This document shows positions 50,751 through 59,223 of a stretch of DNA of 64,000 bases, one piece after another. The first letter of the stretch is position 1. Each line of letters begins with the position of its first letter. Position numbers and translations under genes: made by a program. The notes under the pieces are model-generated. The model made no database searches. It saw only the letters and a program-made list of their open reading frames with translations, and was not told the DNA's origin. The stretch lies in NCBI GenBank assembly GCA_964463165.1, contig CAYXBK010000001.1:124001-188000 (forward strand), given 5' to 3'. This DNA is from UBA7236 sp964463165 (GTDB lineage: Bacteria > Bacteroidota > Bacteroidia > Chitinophagales > BACL12).

Positions 50751-50779
50751 AAAGGCCCCGCATTCTTGCGGGGCTTTTT
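50751..50779 (+). terminator. Terminator after the susCD-like pair
   Basis: GCCCCGC (50755-50761) pairs with GCGGGGC (50768-50774) around a 6-base loop; the stem extends through AAAG/CTTT with one bulged G, then a T-run. Confidence 0.85.
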
Positions 50780-50794
50780 ATTTTATTGCGCTCT

Positions 50795-53152
50795 CTAAAA
50801 GAATACCACCCGCACTTCAATATCAGAATTCCTTCCCTTATCGTCGCTGCAACTGATTTTTAATTTTCCTTCCACGGGATCAATAAATACCGCCTCACCT
50901 GCTGCTGCTTTTGAAACAAGTTTATTATTGAGATACCAGTAAACTGTTTTTACATCGTGCGCAACATTCGCCTGCAACATGATTTTTTGCGGATCAAGTT
51001 TATCGATATAATATTCGAGCTGATCTACAGGTGATGTAATGGATGGAGCTCCTTCTGAAAAAATTCTTTCGCAATCGGGATTATGTTCCGGAATTTTCGT
51101 GTAAGGAATATTTTTCATTTGCATCCATGCAATAATTTCCGGCGAATAATTTTCATACATTTTTTCTTTGTATCCCGTTTCAGGTGCACAGCTCGTGCAA
51201 TAACTTATTTTTTCTGTTGGTGAAATTTTTACGGGAATCAAATGATCGCAAATTGCATTCGGTGAAATCCCGGGGATATAATAATCAATCACAACGTTTT
51301 TGCAGAATGTATTCGGCAATTTTCCGGAAACAGAACATACATATCTGAAATCAACTGCTTCCGGCATGCGGTTCCAGTCTTTATTATTTTCCTTTTCAAT
51401 TGCATTGAATAAATTAAAAAGGAGAGGAGTTGCAACATTGGCTCCGGATAATTCAGGAACACCCTGACCCGAAAAATTTCCAACCCATACACCAATTGTA
51501 TAATTATTATTGTATCCGATACTCCATGCGTCTTTCCTGCCGTACGACGTTCCTGTTTTCCACGCAATAAGCGGGACATTTTTTGCCTGCTGATAAAAAT
51601 TCGGCAGATCAGGGCGGGTAAGTTGTGTGAGTATTTCTGTTACCATAAATGCCGCCGCATCCGAAATAATTTGTTGCGAAGATGTATCTGTATCATTCTG
51701 TAAATATTTGATCGGGCGATATACACCCTCATTTGCAAAAGCTGCATACAGGTTTGTCAATTCTTCAAGTGTAACACCACATCCGCCCAGCACAACCGAT
51801 AAGCCGAAATCCTTTTTATTTTGTTCAATTGATTTGAATTTGCAATTGATAAGTGTGCCGGTAAATAAATTCAAGCCGATTTTATCCAGTGATTTTACTG
51901 CAGGAACATTCAGCGAATGTGCCAGTGCAAATTCAACACTCACATTTCCATGATAATCTTCATCATAATTTTCAGGACTGTAACCTGAGTAATTTACGGG
52001 CACATCTGCTATAATAGTTTGCGGCGTTAAAATTCCTTTGTCAAATCCAAGTGCATATAAAATCGGTTTCAAAGTACTGCCGGGTGAACGCACCGCCCGA
52101 ACGCCATCAACCTGGCCGGCATCAAACACATCATAAAAATCCGCACTTCCCACATAGGAAACAATCTGGTGTGTTTTGTTGTCAATTATGATCGCTGCGC
52201 CGTTGTGAATATCCAAGCCCCATAATTGTGTGATATAATTGTTCAGTATTTTTTCAGATTGCATTTGCATTTCGGTAACCAGGTTTGTTTTGATGATCGG
52301 ACTGCCGGGAAACAGCTGTTTCATCCTGTTGCAAAAATGTTGTGCGATATCAGGCCCTTCCGTACGGAATGCCGTAAATGGTTCATGCAATGCATCATCA
52401 ATAATATCATCGGGAAATAAATGCGATGCTTTGAACCGCAGGAGCCATTTATTCCGTTCCGAAATAATTACATCATTATTTACACCCGGCCTCAAGGTGG
52501 TTGGACGATTCGGAATAATTGACAATGCGGTTAATTCACCGAGACTTAATACAGATGGATTTTTTTCAAGATAAATGATGGATGCCGCTTTAACGCCTTC
52601 AATATTTCCGCCATACGGAACAAGATTTAAATACATCTGCAGAATTTCTTCTTTCGAATATTCCATATCAATCTGCAGCGCCCTGAACATTTCCCATATT
52701 TTATTTCCATAGGTGCGGTCTTTCGGATCGATCAGCCTTGCAACCTGCATTGTAATTGTTGATGCTCCTGAAGTTCTTTTCCCCTGCATTAAATTATTGA
52801 TCATTGCACGCACAACAGATACGGGATTTACACCGGGGTGCCTGTAAAAATATTTATCCTCTTTATATACAATTGCCTTTTGCATTTCCGGAGTAATTTC
52901 ATCCAGTTCGGTAAACATTCTCCATTTTTCATCTTCAGTAAGATAGGCTTTTAAAACAGTTCCATCCTTTGCCGTTACAATCGTTGAATATTCGATTTGT
53001 ATATGCAATGGGAAAATTACATTTGCAAAAAAGAAGAGCAATAATAAAATCAAAAATCCGAACAGCATTTTTTTCGTGACCCTGAGAAAACGGTTTTTCT
53101 CAAACCTGTTTTTTACTGCCGTTAAATAAAGTTGAAAGCGCATTTTGTTCAT
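50795..53152 (-). CDS. pbpC: Penicillin-binding protein 1C
   Basis: A 785-residue bifunctional peptidoglycan synthase of the PBP1C class. It has one N-terminal transmembrane helix (about 27-47), a glycosyltransferase-51 domain with catalytic Glu98 in KEDKYFYRHPG, and a transpeptidase domain with STLK near 357, SLN and KTGTS near 530. A C-terminal BiPBP_C-type domain (about 695-785) follows, as in E. coli PBP1C. Catalytic residues are all present. In many bacteria pbpC lies next to an alpha-2-macroglobulin gene; here such a gene is ~6 kb upstream, with four other genes between. It begins 1 bp after the stop of the repeat-protein gene. Confidence 0.94.
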   Translation of the reverse strand: MNKMRFQLYLTAVKNRFEKNRFLRVTKKMLFGFLILLLLFFFANVIFPLHIQIEYSTIVTAKDGTVLKAYLTEDEKWRMFTELDEITPEMQKAIVYKEDKYFYRHPGVNPVSVVRAMINNLMQGKRTSGASTITMQVARLIDPKDRTYGNKIWEMFRALQIDMEYSKEEILQMYLNLVPYGGNIEGVKAASIIYLEKNPSVLSLGELTALSIIPNRPTTLRPGVNNDVIISERNKWLLRFKASHLFPDDIIDDALHEPFTAFRTEGPDIAQHFCNRMKQLFPGSPIIKTNLVTEMQMQSEKILNNYITQLWGLDIHNGAAIIIDNKTHQIVSYVGSADFYDVFDAGQVDGVRAVRSPGSTLKPILYALGFDKGILTPQTIIADVPVNYSGYSPENYDEDYHGNVSVEFALAHSLNVPAVKSLDKIGLNLFTGTLINCKFKSIEQNKKDFGLSVVLGGCGVTLEELTNLYAAFANEGVYRPIKYLQNDTDTSSQQIISDAAAFMVTEILTQLTRPDLPNFYQQAKNVPLIAWKTGTSYGRKDAWSIGYNNNYTIGVWVGNFSGQGVPELSGANVATPLLFNLFNAIEKENNKDWNRMPEAVDFRYVCSVSGKLPNTFCKNVVIDYYIPGISPNAICDHLIPVKISPTEKISYCTSCAPETGYKEKMYENYSPEIIAWMQMKNIPYTKIPEHNPDCERIFSEGAPSITSPVDQLEYYIDKLDPQKIMLQANVAHDVKTVYWYLNNKLVSKAAAGEAVFIDPVEGKLKISCSDDKGRNSDIEVRVVFF

Positions 53153-53153
53153 A

Positions 53154-54305
53154 CTACTCGAGAGAATAGAATTTATATTTATTCGGCAGATCAGAATACA
53201 TGATCAATGTATTGTTTAATTCAAAATCAATTGCAATTGATTCCGATACGGTATAACTGTTCCCGTTGTAAAATGCTTTCAGTCGTTTGTCGAGATCCTT
53301 GTATGCGACCACGTTTTTATCAGCCTTTATATCAGTTGGGATAAAAGTTTCAACAACAGATAATTCGCCGTTCATAAATACTTTGAAATAATTATTGTTA
53401 TCAGCATAATACACTACATTATCTGTTACTTCATAAAATAAGGGCGGCTGTTGTTCAAGCTGAATCGTGTTTCCTTTATAAAACACATTAAATTTCCCCA
53501 TATCATCGAGAAAAGCAACAAGGTCATCACCTGTTTTAAATAAAGAAAGCCCCGATTCAACTTCGTAGACAATTTCCGCATCACAATATTCGGGCAGATC
53601 AAAAGTTTGAGGCGTGGCCGGCGTTTCAAGACAAATTATTTCCGGGACATTGTATAATTCAAACAATTTTCCCCTGTAAAATACTTTCAGATAATGATAA
53701 CTGTCGATGAAAGCAACGGTATTTGCACCTGCCTGCATGGTGATGGGCGGATATTCATCTGCATCATATTTCTGATAATCATAAAATATTTTAAACTGGT
53801 CGATATGATTAATATATGCGATCAGGTTATCGCCGGCCACTATTTTTTTTACCGGGTTCTGTTCGATTTCAATAAAGCGATTGTTTACGTAGATATAAAA
53901 ATAATCGCTGAAATCATGAACTGCTGCAATACTGTCTCCAAAACCATATAATTGATTTTGAATATTCCCGAGAAATTTTTTTTCAATACCGTTGTAAATT
54001 GAAAAATTTCCGCCTGTGCTGTAGTATAAATAATAATCCGTATTGTAATAAAAAGAAGGATTCGAAATATCCAGTTTTTTTGAAGTATGACCGGCGTAAT
54101 ATTTCAGGTCGCCGGTGCTGGTTACATAAGCGATACTGCCGGCTGCTGCTTTCTGACTGCGAATTGTCTGATGTTCAAGGTGAATTAATTTTCCGTCGTC
54201 GCTTACATAATAATCTCCCTGCGGCGTAATATAGCCGAGCATATTTTGCGCATGTAGTTGTATGCAGGTAACCAACAAAGAAGCGATAAACAGGTATATT
54301 TTCAT
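53154..54305 (-). CDS. Secreted ~35-residue-repeat protein co-transcribed with pbpC, unknown
   Basis: A 383-residue exported protein (signal MKIYLFIASLLVTCIQLHA) made of about eight ~35-residue repeats plus a partial one. The repeat has a core such as LVAFLDDMGKFNVFYKGNTIQLE or VVAYKDLDKRLKAFYNGN: two short strands, an F/Y-rich segment with NG or KG turn, then a (V/I)(T/A)x(G/D)(D/N) closing. The regularity suggests a beta-propeller or similar closed fold. I recognise no named family. It sits 1 bp upstream of pbpC, so a role in wall synthesis or envelope stability is inferred from context only. The ATG at 54305 is chosen by the signal peptide. Confidence 0.65.
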   Translation of the reverse strand: MKIYLFIASLLVTCIQLHAQNMLGYITPQGDYYVSDDGKLIHLEHQTIRSQKAAAGSIAYVTSTGDLKYYAGHTSKKLDISNPSFYYNTDYYLYYSTGGNFSIYNGIEKKFLGNIQNQLYGFGDSIAAVHDFSDYFYIYVNNRFIEIEQNPVKKIVAGDNLIAYINHIDQFKIFYDYQKYDADEYPPITMQAGANTVAFIDSYHYLKVFYRGKLFELYNVPEIICLETPATPQTFDLPEYCDAEIVYEVESGLSLFKTGDDLVAFLDDMGKFNVFYKGNTIQLEQQPPLFYEVTDNVVYYADNNNYFKVFMNGELSVVETFIPTDIKADKNVVAYKDLDKRLKAFYNGNSYTVSESIAIDFELNNTLIMYSDLPNKYKFYSLE

Positions 54306-54401
54306 AGCAGATCGAAGCAAGCGGAAAAATAATTCTATAAACGTATAACTTATGTTTAAAGGTATGATATTTGCCAAAATTGCATTTAAAAAAACCTCAT
54401 T

Positions 54402-55967
54402 ATGAAAAAACTCATTTTACTAACTATGATCACATCACTGCTTACCGGTTTTATGCGAGCGCAGGTAGCAGATGTATCTGATCTTCCTCCCCTTGATGAA
54501 TTGGGAAAAAACGAATACAAAGGACATACAGGTGGCTTATATCCTGATGGCAGCAATTCCATGCCGCCTGCTTTTTACAACGATGCAGTTGACATGGCAA
54601 AATCTGTTCAGCCGCTCGATGAAAATGGAAAGCCGTCTGCAAACGGGAAAATCGGTTTGGTTTCTGTGGGTGCATCTACCGTAACGATGTTTGCACGCGG
54701 TCTTGAAACCCAACTGCCGAAGGTGAAAGGATTAAATAAGGAATTGGTTTTTGTAGACTGCGCAATAGGCGGCCAGGATCTCAGTAAAATCATGATACCA
54801 TCTGCAAATTTCTGGACGGTTGTTGATCAGCGTCTTGTTGATGCATCGGTATCACGTGAGCAGGTGCAGGTTGTATTTTTTCAGGAAGACAATCTCAAGA
54901 ACCGCAGTGCCGATCTGGATGGGCGTGGTAAAGGACTGGTTGCTGATTTTACCTATATGGCGCAATTTCTAAAACAACATTATCCGAATCTTAAAATCAT
55001 TTATTTAACAGGCAGGCATACAACAGCATTTATGCCTGTGGAAGGAAAAGATAAACACCGCGAACCGCGGGCTTATATTAACGGCTGGGCATGTAAATGG
55101 GTAATCGAAAATCAGATTAACGGCGACCCGGAATTAAGTTTTAAGGGCCCGGATGCAAAAGCACCTTTATTAATGTGGGGACCTTATTTCTGGACGCAGG
55201 GTACGAAACAACGTGCCGACGGATATACCTGGGGGCCGGAATTATTATCTCAGGACGGTATCCATCCCAATGATGCGGGAATTGAACGGGTCGCAAAAGA
55301 TTTGATTGATTTCTGGAAACAAGATCCTGTTTCACAATTATGGTTTTATGAAACACCGGGCACTGTTGCAAGTTCTGATCTTGCTTATATGAACCTGATG
55401 ATAAATAAAACGATGGTCGATAAAATTTTATACAGCGACCTGAATGAAAAAATCCGGGTCATGGTTTTAAAAGATACAATTGTTGTTTACGATAAAAAAA
55501 ATGTGAGTAAAAAAGAATCGTATGAAATCACTTTAAAAGATGCAGGCGATTATAAATATCTTATCAGCGATGAAACAACCAAGGCATTTGCAGGTAAATT
55601 CACAGTGAAAGACGATGGAAGTGTGGAGGTGGAACAAAAATCATCTGCCGAAATACCCGACAGTGCAACTTCTTCAAATGTAAATCCAAAAGATGTGGTA
55701 GATCCGAATGCACCTGCATGGATGGTGAACGGAAATAATAAAATGCCGAAATTAAAAAGGATATTGGGAGATCAGGATTATGTGAAAGCAGTGTTTACAG
55801 ATCTGAAAGGAAATACTATTTTGGAAGTGGAGGATATATTGAATAAACATTCTGATCTGAATGAAGCGCTTGAACGAGGTGAATATAAAGTTACGTTTTA
55901 TGATAAATCAGGACAGGTAATTGAAATACCTGAAGAATTTTCAGATTCAGTGCGCATTAAATATTAA
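54402..55967 (+). CDS. Exported SGNH-hydrolase-like protein, unknown
   Basis: A 521-residue secreted protein (signal MKKLILLTMITSLLTGFMRA). Residues about 85-310 resemble an SGNH/GDSL hydrolase: a strand with VSVGAST in place of GDS(x), a glycine block AIGGQD, FFQEDN near the third block and the C-side DGIHPNDAG with Asp and His. The usual GDS motif is altered, so activity is uncertain. The C-terminal ~200 residues (about 320-521) are beta-rich and unrecognised, ending with FYDKSGQVIEIPEEFSDSVRIKY. A terminator at 55986 follows. It may act on an acylated envelope polymer, given the neighbouring GT-C and PBP genes, but this is speculative. Confidence 0.6.
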   Translation: MKKLILLTMITSLLTGFMRAQVADVSDLPPLDELGKNEYKGHTGGLYPDGSNSMPPAFYNDAVDMAKSVQPLDENGKPSANGKIGLVSVGASTVTMFARGLETQLPKVKGLNKELVFVDCAIGGQDLSKIMIPSANFWTVVDQRLVDASVSREQVQVVFFQEDNLKNRSADLDGRGKGLVADFTYMAQFLKQHYPNLKIIYLTGRHTTAFMPVEGKDKHREPRAYINGWACKWVIENQINGDPELSFKGPDAKAPLLMWGPYFWTQGTKQRADGYTWGPELLSQDGIHPNDAGIERVAKDLIDFWKQDPVSQLWFYETPGTVASSDLAYMNLMINKTMVDKILYSDLNEKIRVMVLKDTIVVYDKKNVSKKESYEITLKDAGDYKYLISDETTKAFAGKFTVKDDGSVEVEQKSSAEIPDSATSSNVNPKDVVDPNAPAWMVNGNNKMPKLKRILGDQDYVKAVFTDLKGNTILEVEDILNKHSDLNEALERGEYKVTFYDKSGQVIEIPEEFSDSVRIKY

Positions 55968-55985
55968 AAGAATAACAGATTTGAG

Positions 55986-56017
55986 AGGGCGGTTTTTATT
56001 AGCCGCCCTTTTTTTAT
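55986..56017 (+). terminator. Terminator after the SGNH-like gene
   Basis: AGGGCGG (55986-55992) and CCGCCCT (56003-56009) form a 7-bp stem with a 10-base loop and a run of T to 56017. Confidence 0.85.
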
Positions 56018-56073
56018 TTTATTTCCGCCTTAAAAAAATATTTAATTTTGACAAACCGGCAATTTTTCAGCCC

Positions 56074-57357
56074 ATGAAATTTATCCTCCTTCGCATCCTG
56101 TTTATTCTCCTCTGTATCTTTGAATTATTGCTGATCTCTTTTTTGCAAAATTTTGCCGGCCCGATCAACAGTCCTGTTTGGTTACTCATTACTTCAATTG
56201 CGATTGCAATTCTTTTTTATATTCTTACCGGTCAAAGAAATGAATCAAATGCGCCCTTGCAAAAAAATATAAAGTGGAAAGCCATTCTCCAGATTGCTGT
56301 TTTCATCAGCATCACTATATTGATCGGGTTGCGTTTACATACAGTGATCGTATCACATGTTATGGATACTGAAGATTCTTCTGTTTCGGATGTGATACCG
56401 CAAACTGAAATTCTTGCCAACAGATTTCTTGAGAATGAAAAAGTGTATCAACCGATTCAATTTACCGGGTATGCGCTTTTTCCGACTTATTTGCCTCTGC
56501 AATGGATGCCTTATTTATTTGCCGAATGGATGAACCTGGATTACCGCTGGCTTGCGGCAATTGGTTTATGGATCATAAGCCTGCTCTTCTTTATTCGATA
56601 CCGGCGGAAGATCAATCATTTTTATGTTTCTATTTTTATTTCATGCTCGCCGCTCATTATCTGGTATGTGGTTTTGCTGCATGATGATATGCAATTTGCA
56701 TTTATGCTTGAAAGCCTGATCGCGGCGTATTATTTATTTGCAATGATGGGCCTTTCTTTTACAAATAAAATTGCAGGCGCAGTTGGTTTTTCGCTTTGTC
56801 TTCTATCCCGTTATGCGATAGTGTTGTGGATGCCGTTTTACTTTTTTTATTTGTTGATGGAAAAGAATTACAGGAAATTTATTTTAACGGGCGCAATTAT
56901 CGCGGTAACCTTTCTTGTTTTTTACTGGCTGCCATTTCTGCGTAATGATTACAGTATTTTTCAAAACGGATATGCATATCATACAAAAGCGGCAACAGGA
57001 GAGTGGCAGCATCTCAATGTGGAAAATCAGCCTGAACATTTATTTAACGGGCTGGGATTTGCCGCATGGGGATATAAATTTCTTCCCCAACCGGATATAG
57101 CGGCAAAATTGCATACCTGGCAAAATATACACCTGTTTATTTCACTGGCAGTGGTTGCCATGATGGGCTTGATTTATTATATCAGAAGAAATACGATCCG
57201 GAAAAGGCCGTATTTAATGATGTCGCTAAAGATATACCTGATCGTATTTTATTCTTTTATTCAAATACCTTATGGTTATTTATTTCTGGTACCCGTAATT
57301 ATCACCACGGGTTTACTTGCGGAATTATTTTCTTCAGCAGGTAAAGCGTCCGGTTAA
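56074..57357 (+). CDS. GT-C-like multi-span glycosyltransferase family protein
   Basis: A 427-residue membrane protein with about ten hydrophobic helices. An early periplasmic loop after the second or third helix holds acidic residues (MDTEDSSVSD), and AYHTKAATGEWQHL forms a later loop, an arrangement like GT-C enzymes using lipid-linked sugars. No strict family is identified. The ATG at 56074 (MKFILLRILFILL) is used; the frame before it runs through the upstream terminator. Its stop codon directly abuts the stop of the next, converging gene with no base between. Confidence 0.6.
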   Translation: MKFILLRILFILLCIFELLLISFLQNFAGPINSPVWLLITSIAIAILFYILTGQRNESNAPLQKNIKWKAILQIAVFISITILIGLRLHTVIVSHVMDTEDSSVSDVIPQTEILANRFLENEKVYQPIQFTGYALFPTYLPLQWMPYLFAEWMNLDYRWLAAIGLWIISLLFFIRYRRKINHFYVSIFISCSPLIIWYVVLLHDDMQFAFMLESLIAAYYLFAMMGLSFTNKIAGAVGFSLCLLSRYAIVLWMPFYFFYLLMEKNYRKFILTGAIIAVTFLVFYWLPFLRNDYSIFQNGYAYHTKAATGEWQHLNVENQPEHLFNGLGFAAWGYKFLPQPDIAAKLHTWQNIHLFISLAVVAMMGLIYYIRRNTIRKRPYLMMSLKIYLIVFYSFIQIPYGYLFLVPVIITTGLLAELFSSAGKASG

Positions 57358-59151
57358 TTATTCGAAGGAGACCACTTTTAAATTATCCATAAATACGGAG
57401 GTTTCGCTTCCTGCATTCCATAAAAAGATCTGAATTGAATTGTATTCTTTATCCGGAATTCTGACATCATACCATAAATTTTTTATTTCTTCCGGATTCA
57501 TGATCCGCTGTACCCGAATAAATTTTGTTTTTACGGCTTTTTCATCCTGCCGGAATTGAATGATGTATTGTGCTGATCTCCAGATATCCCATTCCTTCAC
57601 AGGGAAATAAAAATCTGCGGATACCTGCAGCCATTTTGCATTTTTACCGGGAAGCGGAACTGCATAAGGCTGTGTTTGCTGTTCTGTTGCATTTACATAT
57701 AAACATTTTCTTCCCCCGATCACAGAATTGCTGTCGATATGCAGTAAATCATTTTCAATATCGTTGAAATAAATTTCTGTTTGATTTTTCATTTCACCAT
57801 GAAATTTCTCATTTGTGTCCAGATATTTTTTATCGTCCTGATTAATTTTTAATTTCAAAAATGATATCCAGAAATATGTGCGGTTTGCATTCTCGGTATC
57901 GAGCACTCCGTATTTTCCATGTGCAGCCAGGGTAATGATCAGATTGTATAAAATAAAAGAAATAACGAATAATCCGGTGCCGATTTTATACATCAAACGT
58001 GATTGAATTATATATTCTATGAAAGCTGCAATTGGCAATGATAGAATTGCATACGACTGCACCATGCTGCGTTGGCCAAGGCTTCCTCCATACCACCAGA
58101 TATCCCAGCTGAATGCGATATAAACATTCAGAATACAAAAAATAAATGCAGGGTAAAATAAATTCCGATGCTTCCGGTATAAGAAAATGAAACCAGGTAT
58201 AAGAAAAATGAAAAATGGTGTGTACACCAGCCAGCCCTTTTTATAACTGAACAATCCGTCTTTTACATGCGGATGCAGCCAGCTGAAACCCTGATCTTCA
58301 TAGCTGTAAAAAATAAAATGTCCGGTGGTTACCTTCCAGGAAATTATCTGAAGAGAACCAAACAATAAGGCACCAATAATAAATACGCCGATATAATTAA
58401 AACCACGCATTAAAAAACGGATGCGTTCTTGAAGCATTTTAAAATTTTGAACACCCCATAGCAACGGGATCAAAACCGAAATAATATCCGTTGGCCTTGT
58501 GATTGTTGCCAACCCGCAATAAAGGCCCAGCAGAAATGCTTTTTTTCTGTCCGGCTTTTCATAAAACCGGATGGTTGTAAACATTATGACGGTATAAAGC
58601 AGAAACAATAAATTATGCGTGAGAGCATAATCTACAGCCATATAATTCAGCAAATTTGTTGCTGCTACAAAGAGAAATAATGTAATGGAGACAGTTGATT
58701 CATTGAAATATCTCAATAATATTTTTCTCAGGATACAGAGGCCAAGAAATGCATAGAACAAACAACCGATGCTGATAAAGAACTGATAAGGCATGGAATA
58801 TCCGTCTGCAGGATAATTTGTTATGCAGGCAACCGCATGGCCTGCAAAAAAGAACGGTGCATAAAATACTGCGGCCCCAATAGGGTATTTCATTGTGTAA
58901 TTTCCGTCCGGTAATTTTATACCGGGTTCCGGAGAAGGAGTGGGGTGATATGTTTTATGAATATCCTCATAAAAATCAAATTGATGTATATCATGATAAA
59001 TAAAAATAGAAGGGAGATATAAATAATAGCCGGATACATCATAAGAAATTGTTGCTTCCGTCCCCGGATGTTTCCATTTCGGATAATACAGTACAAAACT
59101 CAGGATCAAAACATAACAACAAAGAAGTGAACGGAGAGAAGTGCTGTGCAT
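57358..59151 (-). CDS. GT-C/PMT-like membrane glycosyltransferase
   Basis: A 597-residue protein with about eleven membrane helices in the first ~400 residues and a soluble beta-rich C-terminal region of ~170 residues. Features shared with the PMT/GT39-type GT-C families are the early Asp-containing loop (ISYDVSGYYLYLPSIF), YPIGAAVFYAPFF, DYALTHNLLFLLYT and LATITRPTD. It would transfer a sugar from a lipid carrier to a protein or polymer on the outside of the inner membrane. It is 72 bp downstream of the alpha-2-macroglobulin gene on the same strand and may share its transcript. Confidence 0.7.
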   Translation of the reverse strand: MHSTSLRSLLCCYVLILSFVLYYPKWKHPGTEATISYDVSGYYLYLPSIFIYHDIHQFDFYEDIHKTYHPTPSPEPGIKLPDGNYTMKYPIGAAVFYAPFFFAGHAVACITNYPADGYSMPYQFFISIGCLFYAFLGLCILRKILLRYFNESTVSITLFLFVAATNLLNYMAVDYALTHNLLFLLYTVIMFTTIRFYEKPDRKKAFLLGLYCGLATITRPTDIISVLIPLLWGVQNFKMLQERIRFLMRGFNYIGVFIIGALLFGSLQIISWKVTTGHFIFYSYEDQGFSWLHPHVKDGLFSYKKGWLVYTPFFIFLIPGFIFLYRKHRNLFYPAFIFCILNVYIAFSWDIWWYGGSLGQRSMVQSYAILSLPIAAFIEYIIQSRLMYKIGTGLFVISFILYNLIITLAAHGKYGVLDTENANRTYFWISFLKLKINQDDKKYLDTNEKFHGEMKNQTEIYFNDIENDLLHIDSNSVIGGRKCLYVNATEQQTQPYAVPLPGKNAKWLQVSADFYFPVKEWDIWRSAQYIIQFRQDEKAVKTKFIRVQRIMNPEEIKNLWYDVRIPDKEYNSIQIFLWNAGSETSVFMDNLKVVSFE

Positions 59152-59223
59152 CGGGATACAATAATAAAAAAATAAGTGCAGGATTTTTATTCTGAACTTA
59201 TTTCATGATTTCATTTGAAAATA

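Noticed and set aside
55921..56073. N-terminal extension of the GT-C-like gene
   Set aside because: It would read through the terminator at 55986-56017 and overlap the SGNH-like gene; the membrane protein begins naturally at 56074.
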